A stretch of 64,000 bases of DNA from positions 11,406,501 to 11,470,500 of the forward strand of contig NC_092672.1 of NCBI RefSeq assembly GCF_964355755.1, in the 5' to 3' direction. The position numbers and the translations under genes were made by a program. Positions 1 to 13,635 of this stretch are shown piece after piece (position 1 is the first letter of the stretch; each line of letters starts with the position of its first letter). Below the pieces are notes generated by a model that was given only the letters and a program-made list of their open reading frames with translations, searched no databases and was not told where the DNA came from. The stretch is from Antedon mediterranea. Taxonomy: Eukaryota > Echinodermata > Crinoidea > Comatulida > Antedonidae.

Positions 1-855
1 GTATATACTGTAGATGATCAAGGTACTTAGAAAATGCTGTAAAGAATATCACATAGGAATTGGAAACATGATGAAAACCTGCCAAACAAATTTTTCTTTT
101 TTTTTTTACGTTTGAAGTACAATACCAGGAAACGTTTTCTAAAGCTATGAAAAACATGTTTATCATTAAATTTTGGTTCCATTTTTAATTTATTCAAAGA
201 TACCCTGAATTGAATTGTTTGTTGCAACCAATAAAATCAAACTGATGCAAGGAGAGATGTGCCAATTGTCGAGGAGTAATCTAATAAGGACTATATAGAA
301 AAAAATACTTTAATTACAAACAGTCTAAAATTGTTATTCATTTTTTATAGCTCATTATATTATCATTCTTACTTTTATTACATGACTCAACCTAAGCTCA
401 ACCCAAGCCAGTCGTACAGACTCTGATTTAATGATAGCTGAAAGCATTTGTGAATATTTAATGAGAAAAAGTACCTAATTATTATTTAACCGATTGAATT
501 CCTATGAGTGTGATAAAGATATGCTAAAATGAATGTTATAGTTTATTTCAAAAGAATACTTTTTATGTTCACAAATGGAAAAGTATGGTTCCGCAAATAT
601 TCATTTTAAATGAAATTCTAGCATCTGTAATATGAGCAGGTGTTTTCAGTATTTAGCCAGTTTTTCATGCCTGCAGAAACAGCCCTCTTAACTACTTTCA
701 TTGTTGTTGCCGTTTATATTTCTTCTTCTTTCCCTCTAAAATATTTTTCTTGATGATGTAAGATATTGTAAAATAAAATTCAAAATAACCAATAATCATA
801 ATTATAGAGTAGGAACCATAGGGACACCTTCAGGACCCAAGAAAGTGTATCTTTA
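1..855. other. No gene seen
   Basis: AT-rich unique-looking sequence; only a short T-run (91-108) stands out. Confidence 0.6.
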
Positions 856-1018
856 AGCTTGGTTCTCACAAGAGATGCAACGCAAGTACTTAACACAATG
901 TAATTAGTGATTTGACCGATCACAAGCGATGGATTATTCAAACTGTTGCCTGTCCATGGTCAACTCGCTTGCATTGGATCTACGTCTTTGCGTTGCATCT
1001 GTAGTGGGAATCCAGCAT
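856..1018. mobile_element. Short MITE (GCTTGGTTCTCAC / GTGGGAATCCAGC termini), copy 1
   Basis: The left end AGCTTGGTTCTCAC mirrors the right end GTGGGAATCCAGCA. Inward, GATGCAACGCAA on the left pairs with TTGCGTTGCATC on the right. TTA/TAA flanks the ends. The centre reads GATTTGACCGATCACAAGCG, shared with the copies at 4378 and 45789. Confidence 0.65.
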
Positions 1019-2613
1019 TAATGATGGTTTCTCCTAATCTCTCATTTTAAAACATTTATTTCCTCTTGTTGGTTAACTGTCTGTGAAATTTTGTTTTATT
1101 ACTTTGGTATAATAATTCTCTAGTAAATCGTTTTACCTGGAGATATAGATAATTAATATCATTGATATACAACTGATAAAGTTGATGTGAAATGTGTTTG
1201 TAACTCATGCATTATATCAAAGTTGTTAGTATTAAACGATTGACATCACTGTATACTTTAAAGGCGGAAATTCTCTAAGCTTTTGATACAAAGACTTTTA
1301 AGCATTAGCCTATTTACAATTAAATCTGATATTACTAGTCTTTGCTAGATCCTTTTACTGTAAGTATTGAGTGAGTCTAATACCATAGTAATTTATGTAT
1401 TCCTTTGGGATCTTTATTTGTTTAGTTATAAAGTTCTCAACAAGGTTTCATTTTATGCATTTATCAATTATTTTCTATAGAATGTTTGTCATATTACCTT
1501 ATGTCATGAAAATATTTCTCCCATTTAACTTATAAACATTCATCATATAAGATATGATGAAGAAAGGATCTATCATAGCTATCATATTATGTGCTTGATA
1601 TGCAGATGTCCTAACCATTAGACCACTGGGGCTTTCATGCTATTGTTCAAACTCAATTGGATATATATTGTATACATTTTCTCATTGGTAAAATGTATAC
1701 AGTTTGTGCTGTATTACTACTGAAAAACCCCAATTAAAACACTGAATTTTGCTCATTCTATCATCAATATTCAGAGAATCGAATATAAGACCATGGATTG
1801 TAAGCAAGCCTATTAGCCCAGCTGCAGTGCCACAAGACATAGACCCTGCCAAGCTACAGTAGTTAAACATGGATTAATATACCACAATACCACATCGTAT
1901 AAACCAATTAGCCTATATATTGTTCTTTTTAACTTGACATTTCTTCTACGGATATAAATAGATATACAATGCTTGATGTGATGATCCAAGGGCTTGAGGC
2001 AGGGATTAGTATGGTGATCCAGTAAAGTCATATTCCCTAAGGAGCCTAGGATTAACACATTGATCTGATTGGTCGATGAACTTGAACCAAATAAACTTCC
2101 CAGTATTATGTCTTACCATTTAGTTGTTTTCTTTCACCATTACTAAACATGTCATCTTGGATTAGGCGCTTTCTTTGAATTGTTCTTAGATGATACCGAT
2201 TAACCTAATTTAATATCTGTATGTTTTAAGAATAATTCAACATTTGTTTCTGTTTTGATAATAAAGGAAGTCAATTTCTTTCATTTTATAAGATTTTACC
2301 ATATTGTTAGTTTATATAACAGTGATACATTTTTAATCTGGAGAAGTTCAAAACATTTTTATGTTAGATAACTAAAGGTTGCTTTATTTCTTTGTGCAAC
2401 AAATTGAAGTTCAATAACACATTGTTGCAATGCATTCTTTATGTATTGCTGTTGTTACTACAGTATATATATTTTCTATAATATCAGATAATGTCAGATA
2501 TACAAATTGAGTAGTTTCGTCATCAAATGACATTCAAATAACACAGAGCATAAAAAGAGGACCAATCTAGAAGTAAACTTGTCTTATTTAACATGGTTAC
2601 AAAAAATAAGAAC
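1019..2613. other. No gene seen
   Basis: AT-rich. At 1592-1634 the minus strand has a tRNA-like AGTGGTCTAATGGTTAGGAC, but no B box follows. The short reading frames here have no protein features. Confidence 0.5.
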
Positions 2614-3359
2614 TACCGTATATTTCGGTGTATAAGTCGCACCTGTGTATAAGACGCACCCGTGTTTTTTTTATTTGTAATAATATATTTTGTTATATCT
2701 ACAATGGCGACCTTTATTTAGGTTTTTTCTTACCTAGGCTCGGCCGCGCCCAGCCTCAACAAGTTGTTTCTAACTTGTTATTCATGAGTTTCGCACCCGC
2801 AACATCGAGTGCATGACCGTGTGTAACACGCACGTGTGTGGGCTAGCCTCGCTCAATCATTTCGAGAGGGCGCATGTTTTCACGGACAATCGTATTCGAT
2901 TAGTATCTACCGTATGTATCCAAGAAGTGTGTACGCTAGGTCCATGCTATAATCACCTGGAGAATATACTAGTCGAATACCGTACAACATGTGGCCGCCA
3001 AGAAGGGCTTGCGCTCGGGTACGGCGGTCGGCGATCGTGCGTATACTAGGCCTATTCCAATCGTAAACGTTTACAAATGAAATTTTATCGGAGTGCCTAA
3101 AACAGGTCCATAATAAACAAATCTTTTCATCATATTTAGTATAACATCACGCTAAAATGCCTTGAAACTAGGCAGAAGCAGGTTGCCGTTACGTTAGTAC
3201 ACTCTAGCTAGGCCTAGCCTACTCAGGCCTAGCCAACGAGGTGACGATATGTACACTCTGTGTGGTGAGGCATTTATGTTCGGTGTATAAGACGCACCCT
3301 TAATTTAGAGGTCAAATTTGCGTGTCAAAAGTGCGACTTATACACCGAAATATACAGTA
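2614..3359. mobile_element. TIR DNA element, copy 1 (746 bp)
   Basis: The element begins TACCGTATATTTCGGTGTAT and ends with the reverse complement ACACCGAAATATACAGTA. TIRs of about 28 bp continue into AAGTCGCAC. Subterminal copies of GTGCGTCTTATACACCGA occur in both orientations. The interior is unusually rich in CG for this window (around CGGCCGCGCCCAG) and holds only short reading frames without protein features. An inverted second copy lies at 13986-14838. Confidence 0.8.
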
Positions 3360-4377
3360 GTGAGAATAATAAAGCATCAATAATAATATATAACAAAGGG
3401 TATACTGACAACATCTTTATACCTGCTCTGCTATGTGTATTTATAATTTCTTGAGTTCAACCCAGTTTCCAGTTCAAGCTAATACTTGACACTACTTATT
3501 TTCGTCCTAGAGGTGTGCCATGCCGTCCCATCTTAAAATTATTCAAACTCTGTATGTCAATTTTATTTTACTTTATAATAGTGAATATTGATTGTCTTAA
3601 TGTTCCTTAAACAGCTTTTTGTATTCCCCAGTAATCTGTTTTATTATCCTTGTGTTGATGTAAAAATAACACACCCCGCACATTAACAACACTAGCTATA
3701 GGCTATAGCAGTGGATTGTATGGTAATCCTAAAGTCAAGTTCACCCAGGTGTGATAATTTGCTGACACTTAGTTTAACAAATACGGACTATTACAAAGGT
3801 GTGATCTATGGTATGCAACTAAGCTACCAAGCCTGGGGGTTTACACGCATTCAATGTTCTAATTACCTTCTAGGGTTTACCAGGCTTTCTTTAGTCGCTC
3901 ACAGCCTGAAATATCCATATCTAGCCCTGAGACAACACTGTCAATATATCTGCTAGGCTCTCGCTTCAATATTGACATCATGATGTTCTAGGTGTAATTA
4001 TAAAGCTATTTATTGGTTTGTAATTGACATATTATTTCACTTGAGGTGGTTAAAAAAGAAAATTAACCAACAGTTGCAATGATTGCAGTATATATTAAAG
4101 GTCAATTGAAAGTCAAAAGAAGAATTTAAAGATATTTATTGTCTCCTGAAAATAAAAACATTATTTCTAAAAATAACATTTTACTGTAAAGTATCATCAA
4201 AAGCAACCTGAGAATTAACAAAAGGAGTATTTTGAAACCTATTAATCCTGATAAAGATGGCTTAGGCTTACCTAATGGAAGGTGGCTGTACTTTGTTGTA
4301 TTCTCTTTCAAACTTGGAAATAAATAATTAAAAGTCTTTAATTGCTTCAAAAAATGCACCAAACTTTGTTTGTTTGT

Positions 4378-4485
4378 TTGGTTCCCACTAGGATGCAATT
4401 TTAAAATATGTAGCACAATGCAAACCTGGCCAATCGCAAGCAATGGATCATCCAAACTGTCGCTTCTGATAGATAATCTCCTTTG
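4378..4485. mobile_element. Short MITE, same family as 856, partial copy
   Basis: TTTGGTTCCCACTAGGATGC and CCAATCGCAAGCAATGGATC, then CATCCAAACTGTCGC, follow the order of the 856 copy. The right terminal repeat is not visible; the Harbinger-like element begins shortly after. Confidence 0.5.
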
Positions 4486-4503
4486 CCCTTAAACTTCATC
4501 TAA

Positions 4504-5584
4504 GGCCCTGTTCAGACCCATGGCGTTAGACCGTTTTAGCGTACGACGCTAAAAGAATGTGTGTCTGAACAGTTGGGGATTAGCGTACAACGCGTCGTAC
4601 AACGGTTGTAGCGTTGTAGTGGAAAACGGTTGATAGTACCGTTTTAGCGTACGACGCTACTGTAAGTCAACGTTGTATCCAATCAGAACGTTTCCTGTTA
4701 TGACGCGAAACAAGGTTTGACCTAGGCTGACATCTTTTGTATCGTCAATGTGTGAGATGGATTTCAATAACAAAAAGGCCAGAATAAATAAGGCCTAACT
4801 ACACTACAAATACAACTGTTACAAAGGCTACAAACTACTATCAACTGATTACCATTATATTTTCTAACAAATGACATAAATACATGCACCTTGTATTTAA
4901 ACATAGAGACTACGATCCCATCCGCTTTTAGGCCTAGCTAGGCCTAGAGCCATTCACGCATTTCATTCAAGCTAAAAACTAGCGTGGGACATCAAGTCAG
5001 TCATTCATACAAGGCAGACTAGACTGGACAAGTTTAATGCTGAAAACCCCCTAACTCCTAAAAAAATCAGTAAACAAACAAGGGGAGCTGTGTCTCTTTT
5101 ATTAGCAAGTTAAGGGTTATTTTCAACCGACTGGACCAAAGAATATATATTTTTGACTGGACTGGATAGACTAATGACAATCATTTTTTTCTTCATCATT
5201 ACGAGGCCTGCTTTATTTTCGTAACACAAGAGCCTGGGGAAAATGTTTTTTACTACAAACAAAATAAAAACAATAGAAACAGAAATTTGGCTTTACTATA
5301 TTTTTCTTAAATAAATGCTGAGGTATGTTTTATTTACGGCAAATTTTGTCATAATTGTAGGGCTGAGATCTAGGCCTATATACAGTGGAAATAATGATGA
5401 AAACACGTGGGTAAGAGCACATGAATATGCAACTAGAAACAACCTGGATGACGTACTTCCGTTGTAACGATAATCGTACGCTATGGGTCTGAACACCTCG
5501 TTTTTTTCTCTGTGGTTTGTAACGTGACCTTGATAGTAACGTTGTATGCTAAAACGGTCTAACGCCATGGGTCTGAACAGGGCT
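4504..5584. mobile_element. Harbinger-like non-autonomous element with TAA duplication
   Basis: Long terminal inverted repeats begin GGCCCTGTTCAGACCCATGG on the left and end with the mirrored CCATGGGTCTGAACAGGGCT on the right. The similarity extends inward through GGCGTTAGACCGTTTTAGC. TAA stands immediately outside both ends (4501-4503 and 5585-5587), a 3-bp duplication typical of PIF/Harbinger. The left subterminal region repeats AGCGTACGACGCT-like palindromes. No transposase frame is seen in the 1.08-kb interior. Confidence 0.75.
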
Positions 5585-5587
5585 TAA

Positions 5588-8540
5588 GTGGTAAAAGTGT
5601 TTTGGTTATTTTATACTTTAAATTGGTTCATTAGGTGATAAATAGGTTTTTATTCTAACACTATTTAATAAACCAATTGTTTTCTTCACAACACAACATT
5701 ATACAGGCCTACTACTGTAATCTATAACTTAATTTGAAATTATAGAGGGCTCTCTTTACTTCTTCTCAATGGACATAGAGAATTACACATAACACATGTG
5801 TATGTTCAAATTTGTCCTCCTGAGGAAAAATTATAATTTTACTTGACAAATATATTTTCTGGGGAGCAATTTATTTTCATTACACATTTTATTTTTTATT
5901 TTGGCATTGTGTTACCAAAAGTGAAATTTTAATTTCTAGGGAACAATTTCAATATCTCAACACAAAATGATAAATCTCAGAATATGTTTTATGATAAAAG
6001 CAAAAAAAATATCTTTCTAGTACTAGTATGTTTCTAGTTCAAATGGTTTTAGATTTGGGGAACTTAAAGGACAAATACATTTATAACCTGTAACATATAT
6101 ATATAGATAATATTTTTTTTAAGGGGAACAAATTTAGCAAATTAGTATAGAAGCATTTCATAACAATAATAAATAATGGTTATATTGTACTTATAATAAT
6201 ATTTTACAATATTATAACATACCATTACTTAATACTATTCATCAACCTAACAAACTTAATATCATTACTTAGTATATTTCTCCATGACTTTGAAAACATT
6301 GTTGATGATAAATTGTAAATAAATGGAAGGTAGTCAAATATGGAATAAAATATATAGTTATAGACCTCATTAATTTCTACACTTATTTTAAAATATAATA
6401 TATAAGTATAATATTAAAACATAAAATATACCTATAATATATATACCTACATCAGACTACAGTCTTAACAACTTTGGGAGAATTCTATAACATTAATATC
6501 TTTCCCCTTTTGCACTTGAATGTCAGATGCCTAGAGGTTACATTGACACATCATTGGTATGTTTCAGTTTACTTTGAAACTATTCAATGACATACTATAA
6601 ATCTAAAAGTAAATAAGCCCACTTCTTCTGCCCTCTGAGCATACATTTCACCTTTTACACAAATAAACTGAAACCATCAATTACCTAATAGATATGTTTT
6701 ACCATTTATCATCTTTAATATGCCACCTGATTGAAATCAAGTTGGATTGGTTTACTTTTTCTATTCCCTGGTAAATCATGAAATGAATGTGGATTGGCAT
6801 GGTATATAGTCCATGAAATCTATAAGTAATTTCTATATTTCATAAGATTATTCCTAATGCTGTACAATGTTAAAGGATATTCTTTTTCTGGCTCTTTAAT
6901 GTATGTATTGGTAAATAACATATACAAATTTTGAATTTTTTTTTTACATATGAATGTCAGGTCACCAATTTCCGCATAGATTTTTATGTTGCATTTGTGC
7001 TGATCACCTAAGTCAAGTTAAATCAGTTTTTTTTTATAGATATACCATTGTAAGCCATACTAATTTTTAGGTGATTCTACCCAAATCAAATTAAGTGTTA
7101 ATATCTTGTTTTTTTAATTAGTTATTATTACTTTTTTGTATTTTTTTAATGTCCTGAAATAAATGTATGAATACCTAATTTTTTTAATACAAAAATAGAT
7201 TAGATTTGAGAAATAAACTTTACTTGAAAATAAAATATGTTGCTATAATGCAAAATACATTGTTGACAAACAACACAAACAAATGAAATATGTTAAAAAT
7301 AGGTTGACTGATATTAAACATTGAAATTGAACCAAAAAGTCATCAACAATAATCAGATTTGATTGGTTCATTTGATTCATTATTCCCAGGTCATGTGATA
7401 TCTAGTGCTCTCTCACCAATAATATCGATCGGCTCTATGAATCACGGAAATTGCTTAAATTCTATCTAGATAGGTGTACTTATAATAGTGCTAATCCAAC
7501 TGAATTTTCTCGTTCACAACAAACATGTTGTAGGTTATTACTTTAACCTAATAACACCATTATCGTTGTAATGTTACATTTGTGCATTTAGCCCGGTGGC
7601 AGTGCGTGCAAATATCCATGGTTCATTAGCGAGTCAATATACTGAAAGATGATGGAATAATAGGGTAAGGAAAAGACGAAATTGAAAACGTAGAAATGAA
7701 TAAAGCCATTGTTAGCAAGCTTATTGACTTTTAATAGAAATGAATTGAAATAAGTCTTATACTAGATGTCTTTTTTCAAATGTTTTGAGCGTAATTTTGG
7801 TCTCTTATTTTTAATATTTAAATTTTTATGATTTTTTAATATATAATAATATGGTAATTATAATGATAAAAGAATGATTTGGATGACAAAGCCATTAACA
7901 AGTGATGAAGAATGAGAAAATAGAGAGATCATGGAAGGCGTACCAGAGCCAACCTGGTGTGAGCAGAGTACAGTGATTAAATGGGTAATGATGGTCTAGT
8001 ATAACAGAACAAGTAATTAGGTTAAACCTGCCAATATAGAAGGGGAGAATTAATGAGGGGTTAGATCTTATAAATGTGTAGCAGAGAAATTCAATATTAC
8101 TGTACTAGGGACTGAAGGTAACTCTTGTAGTTAATCAGAATAACCAAGTAAAAATTCCAGACTTTAAATTAACTGTGTTTCCTGTAATGACTGTTGAGAA
8201 TATTAAACTTCATTCGTGCCAAAAATCTTTTAATAAACATTTTTTTTTTATCAATTCATGATAATATTTCAAATATTTAAAGTAAATGTTGTATGCTATC
8301 CAATTGTTAAATTCCTGATAATAGCAGTTTCTGAATGTTTATATGGCTGATCAAGTGATTCTAATATTTTAAAGATTTGCCTGTTTCTACTAGTAAGACT
8401 TCATTAAAAAAAGATGTAAAAAAAAGGTGTTACATGGTGTAGATATAGGAATATGTAAGTATGGTACTTCATACCTTATACACAGCGCCAAATAAACCGT
8501 TAAGTTCATTTAAAAAAGATAATTTTTAGGTCAAATGCAT
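5588..8540. other. No gene seen
   Basis: Very AT-rich, with many short homopolymer and TA runs and no inverted or tandem structure that I could support. A less AT-rich patch at 7380-7460 has ATATCGATCGGCTC. Confidence 0.5.
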
Positions 8541-8765
8541 TTCTGCTCCCTGTCAATCAAAAAACCATTATTTTGAGTTGCAGCTAAAAGTTGCACAGCG
8601 ACAAAATGGTTCCACAGTGTTTTAACAACAAATCAAATGGGTGTTCTTAACCGTTATTTAATCGTTTATTGAAAATGTGTAGTTTCTTCTACCAAAAAAT
8701 TGTGGTTAATATAATAATAACATGGTTATTACCGGTTATTTTTTCGCAGTAGAAACAGGACTATT
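8541..8765. mobile_element. Decayed relative of the 43430 Harbinger-like element
   Basis: Read on the plus strand, this matches the reverse complement of 43430-43690 in order. It has CTGTCAATCAAA, AGTTGCAGCTAA, TTGCACAGCGA, ACCGGTTATTTT and finally GCAGTAGAAACAGGA. Many substitutions and gaps separate the blocks, and the opposite terminus is missing. Confidence 0.6.
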
Positions 8766-10769
8766 GCATGCTTGGGTGATATAGATATATCAGTGTACTA
8801 ATTAACTAGACCTAGAATTTTACGAAATAGAGCTTCCTTATGACACCTGCTTGATAATAAGAAAATCAGTTCAGTATGACCACAGTACTAGTACTAGTAT
8901 TGCAGTTAATCAGCATTTCTGATTTCATTGTATTTATAACAAATTGTTTACACAATGTTATTTTTATACAACATTGTGTAAGGATAACAAACTAGAAGTA
9001 TTTAATGAAAACTAAAAAAAGCAATTAAAATAGTGTAATGTATAACAAACTTCCATATAGAATTGCTGTTTATTATTTTAAACTTTAAAAAAATTCTTTT
9101 TATGCATTTTGGTTTCAATTTCTTCTTTATCTTGACATAAAACTCACAAATACATTTTTTTGCTATTAATCTCAGTTTAAAAAAAATATATGATATAAAA
9201 TATTTACATCACTTATTAAAATGGTTAATTTGTAGGTATTAAAGCACTTTCGTTTTTTATTTCTTTATCTCTGTATCAAATTTCCACATAACATTTACTT
9301 TTTCTATAATTTAATTGAGTTTGAATGTAATTTTCCAGAATTTCACTACATACAGCTTTCAACGAAACATTTTACAATCGGAAATTGAAAAAAAAAGCTG
9401 ATGGGCTGTCATATGATTCAGATTATAACATCTTTATTAAAATTTCAATTTTACACATGAAAATCCCAAAGGATCTGTTATTCACAACAACTGCATAAAC
9501 ATTGATATAAAGGCTAAACTGTATTTCCTCTTGGGATAAAGTACCTGACATTTTTAACTGTTCACTTTGGCTATGAGACAGCATAATTCAAAACATTAAC
9601 TTACAAAAGAGAAAGAACATTAGGGTGATGTTTCCCAGACGTGTGGTTTATCCAGTTGAATTTATCCAACCCCGCTGTGAAAGACGCCAACATAGTTCCT
9701 GTTTTTCCAAAAGATTAACTCCATAAACGTCAAAAGTGTATAAACAGTAAAGAAGTTGAGTTTGTGAACCCCTTTCTTATACCAGGTCAGGTCCTGTCTC
9801 ACCCTTCAAAAATGTTGCATAAGATTCTTTTGATTTGTGGGAAGTACATATGGTTGATATATAAATCTTATTATTATTACTTTTATTTTCAATACAATGG
9901 TAATGGTTCATGGATTTGAAATTGAGCATGATTTACTGATGAGAAAATAAAAGAATATCGTTCCAACAGAGAAACATGCCTGTTATGTTACAGAATTCGC
10001 CCAGCAAACAATAGTAGCACAGCATATTCATTTAATGAAGAGAATGACTGATAGAGAATGATAGAGTTTCATATAGGGCCATATCTGCAGTATTACTCAT
10101 GCTGTTATGGACTGAGATGTTACACTTTCTAACTACATGCCTCTCCCCTATGGGTCACATCATGTCAGTACTGCTAACTTATCCACAACAACTTTTTCTA
10201 CCACCAAAACCATGGAGGTTAAGGCTATGGGTTACTGTTCCTATTAGCCACTTACTCCTAATCATAATACAAATAGTTGCTAGGCTAAAAAAAAATAAAG
10301 TTAATTGTTGATTATACAGTAAAACTCTTAAGAAAGATTTTTTTTATGCAAAATAAAAAATTGTTTTATTTTATTTAGGATTCAGTTAAATAGTTGATCA
10401 CATTCTTAATTGTGTTCTTTACATACATTTTTTAATTTAAACAAAAACTGATTTTATGCTCCCAAAACAAATTAGAACTGAATTATGTTCACTTCAGTAC
10501 TAAACCAAGATTTATTACCTAATAAAGATGTAAATTTATAGTTCTGTTAACTATCACTCTTGTGAAATGGGTACGGTACATGTTTTCTTTTCAATTTCTT
10601 TCAGTTTTTGTACCTTATTTCAGGTGTGATATAATAGAATATTAATAATAGTGCAATCAACTATCATTATTTTGTGAACTATATTTCAGTAGAACTTGCA
10701 ATGGGGAAGAGCCACCAACCTTTGGCATAATTATGATGATGGAATATGAGATTTTTACTGAATGATATA
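8766..10769. other. No gene seen
   Basis: AT-rich unique-looking DNA. The short reading frame at 10099-10311 is not protein-like. Confidence 0.5.
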
Positions 10770-10860
10770 TGAGCAGTGGCACTGTGGCTACAGTGTACAC
10801 ATTCTATTCTCAAGAGACTGGGTTCGATTTCCAAATCATTATCACTGGTTATATAGCTTT
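10770..10860 (+). mobile_element. Possible tRNA-derived SINE head, third family
   Basis: AGTGGCACTGTGGCTACAGT resembles a degenerate A box region and is followed about 40 bp later by GGGTTCGATTTCC, a B-box match. A similar pattern begins AGTGGCACTGTAGCC at 47584. Confidence 0.4.
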
Positions 10861-11653
10861 ACTATTTATATAACATACAATACTTAAATTACATTTTATG
10901 CAAATTAACCCTTTGAAACCTTAACCAATTCTCCATATAAATTTATCTTTTTTTCTAAGAATTCATGGTTTTTATTGCTTCGACTTGCAGGTTAGTTTAC
11001 AGTCAAAGTGGTATTTTAATGTGCCGGTATATATTGTACCATATTATCATACGCTTTCAAGTATATTCCATAAAATCAATAGAGAGTTTTTTTCAGCCTA
11101 GTGCGAACAATTTGTTTTTTATTTTTATGTAAATTTACTTTTTCTTCCTTAAAAGTGTTATTTGAACTATATTGTTTTTATATTATTATATTATAGATAA
11201 TGAATGTTTATAAGTGCAGTAAGACAAACAATTTCATGAGGTGAAAGATGAAAATTTATATTTTTTATTTTAATATGAGTCTGTAATCCACAATCAACCA
11301 ATCAAATGACATGAATCTATTCAGGTGTGTAATTATAAATGTTGTGGATTGTTGGACTGAAATATAGTATGCAATTATTGAAGTCAAGTAGAGAATGAAT
11401 ATTGTGTTATTCTTAATCAATTATTATTTAACGTTAACTATTTTTACACATTGGGAAAAAAAAGAGAGTCAAATTTCATTACAGTGGCTTGAGCTTGTTC
11501 AAATTGTACCCCTAAAGCAACTCACCTTTACCTATCTCACCTGCAAATTTAAATACTAAACTTCTCCTATATAAGCCTACAGCAACACAACACCTGTTAC
11601 ACAAGTACAACTTAAACAATATTACAATGTTATAACCTAAAGGAATGATCTTA
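10861..11653. other. No gene seen
   Basis: AT-rich DNA without recognisable elements. Confidence 0.5.
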
Positions 11654-11749
11654 AGCTTTGTCTACACTATCAAACTTTATGTGTCAAAAAAATGTGATGT
11701 GCCCATATATGGACATGATGATGTCATATCACTACCATATTTAAGCATA

Positions 11750-12246
11750 GCACTACCATTCAATTCAATTCAAATAAACATTTATTTCTTTCATTCATAT
11801 TTGAGTAAAAAAAAAAAACATTATAATTTCTGATATTTTATAAATAAATATTTTTTTTTTTTAGAGATATAATACAGTAAATCATAATGTGTAAAAAGAT
11901 GATTCAGTTATATACAAAATGAAAGAGGCAAAAAAACCCAAGAAAGTATCGATCAATTGGAAACAAAAATCCAATTGAAACTTGTATGTTGGGAAGCCAT
12001 GTAAGAAGATTATATACTTAAATATATAAATGTAAACATATAACTACACATACACAAAAAGATCAACAGACACACACACACACACCAACAGAAAAGGAAG
12101 CAATTTCGAAAAAGTTTCTAAAGTTAAAAAAATGTTACAAAATAGAGAAAACAATTAGTTATAATTTGAAATAAGATATTCTTTAAGTTTAAAAGAGAAC
12201 ATTTTGCTAGAAGACGATGATGAAATTTCGGGAGGTAGATTATTGG
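11750..12246 (-). mobile_element. 5'-truncated non-LTR retroposon with TTGAA tail, nested in a MITE
   Basis: Its minus-strand 3' end is a TTGAA repeat at 11758-11772 and its coding remnant is at 12155-12246. The 3' UTR contains a poly-A-like run, AC dinucleotides at 12069-12086 and AT-rich sequence. Confidence 0.55.
12155..12246 (-). pseudogene. 5'-truncated non-LTR reverse transcriptase C-terminus
   Basis: On the minus strand about 30 codons read NLPPEI, a run of serines, then MFSFKLKEYLISNYN and a stop (TAA at 12155-12157). The pattern N-x-LPxEI ... FKxxLKxYL is the usual last segment of CR1/jockey-like reverse transcriptases. It is followed by a 3' UTR-like stretch and a TTGAA repeat at 11758-11772. 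It interrupts the MITE at 11654-12306. Confidence 0.55.
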
Positions 12247-12306
12247 CACATATATAGGCACATCAAACTTTTTTGACACATACAGTTTGATAGTGTAGAC
12301 AAGGCT

Positions 12307-13429
12307 TTATATATCTGTAAAAAAGCTTCTGGGATTCATTTATTGTACACCCACACCACAACTTACTGAAACTTACCAACAGTACGTTAATTAAGAATCT
12401 GTTTATTAATAGTAACATTATGGTATGATAGTATTAATTAAACATTTCTAATGACAAAAAATGATTAAAAGTAATCAAAAATTCTCTGTTTCTGTTAGCT
12501 TAAAAATGTTATGCCATGGGTATACATAGGCCTACATTTTCCATTTAATGTATTCGCAATTTATTTATTAATATTAAAATTGTGATGATGACAAAAGTGA
12601 TATTAAATATATTACATAACATATTGAATAATGTTATGTTTAAAGTAATAATGTTACATTATCTATTATTGCCAGCAAAAGTCTAATAATATTGGCTAAT
12701 TAGAAATGCATTATATAACATTTAAAAAACTAAATTGGTATTAAATTATCATCTTTAACCAATCATCCAGCAAATCCAAAAATTGGCATAACAACTCGGT
12801 ATCCTTGTGCAAAGCTTTTAAATAAAAATGTTCCTTCATAACATTGATTTTCTTAAGAGATCCTTTAAGCTGCTGCAATCATGCAATTGAGATAAGAAGA
12901 TATGAAGAAAACAAGAAAGATATGAACATAACAGAATATTAGCATTTTGTTTCATTATCTCCAATGCTATCAGAAATATCCCTAATGGATTGTGTTTTGT
13001 TATCATCACTGTTCTCATATTGCTGGTTGAGTAGATTGGCCTTTCTGATTGGTTGCAATCTTGATTAAGTGCTCAGTTAAGGTGTTTTTTCGTGTTAGAA
13101 AGAATACAATATTTTTTACTAAAACGGAACTCGTTTGATGTAATGCAGTAAAGAATATACAAGGTCATTAGCTTTTACGAATCAATATACTCTCATGCGG
13201 TTTATGCACTTGAGTGTTATTGTTGTTAATGCGATTGTTAATTTTACTCATTTTCAAGAAATATTGTTTGTGAGGAAATTGTTAGGTTGCATTATGGTTG
13301 TAAAGAGTATTGGCTAACAAACAGAATAATAAAATCACTGAAAATATCCAGAGGGTAGCATGCGCCTTTCCCCATATGACAGCTAAAATAAAAAATATAT
13401 ATATTTGACAGTTTTGTATACAGTACCAA
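12307..13429. other. No gene seen
   Basis: AT-rich DNA without recognisable elements. Confidence 0.5.
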
Positions 13430-13635
13430 GTACTTTACGAAACACAACGGTTAGTGGAGGACGACGAATATCCTGTGTTCGCTAGAGCATAAAATCATAT
13501 ACAGTAAACATATCCGTTTTATTAGTTACGAACCCTTCGCGAAGACGAACGGCAGTATCTCCCTCCCTCCCCTGTCTCGCGGTGCGGGGCCCTTCTAAAT
13601 CGTCCTATGGCTTCCTGTTGTGTTTCGTAAAGTAC
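13430..13635. mobile_element. GC-rich MITE (GTACTTTACGAAACACAAC termini)
   Basis: GTACTTTACGAAACACAACG on the left is mirrored by GTTGTGTTTCGTAAAGTAC on the right, with a further GAGGACGA/TCGTCC pairing inward. The interior contains TTCGCGAAGACGAACGG and CTCGCGGTGCGGGGCCC, a marked CG excess against the AT-rich background. Confidence 0.7.

Larger units (their letters stand above)
11654..12306. mobile_element. MITE (TTGTCTACACTATCAAAC termini) split by a retroposon
   Basis: The outer left end AGCTTTGTCTACACTATCAA mirrors the right end TTGATAGTGTAGACAAGGCT. When aligned to the reverse complement of the compact 149-bp copy at 38839-38987, the two halves are continuous up to ACCATATTTA and from CATATATAGGCACATC. 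The roughly 490 bp in between is a truncated non-LTR retroposon. The repeated CATATTTA/CATATATA at the junctions is a candidate target duplication. Confidence 0.7.

Noticed and set aside
1592-1634. Minus-strand tRNA-like half (AGTGGTCTAATGGTTAGGAC)
   Set aside because: No B box or 3' acceptor strand follows; at most an eroded SINE head.
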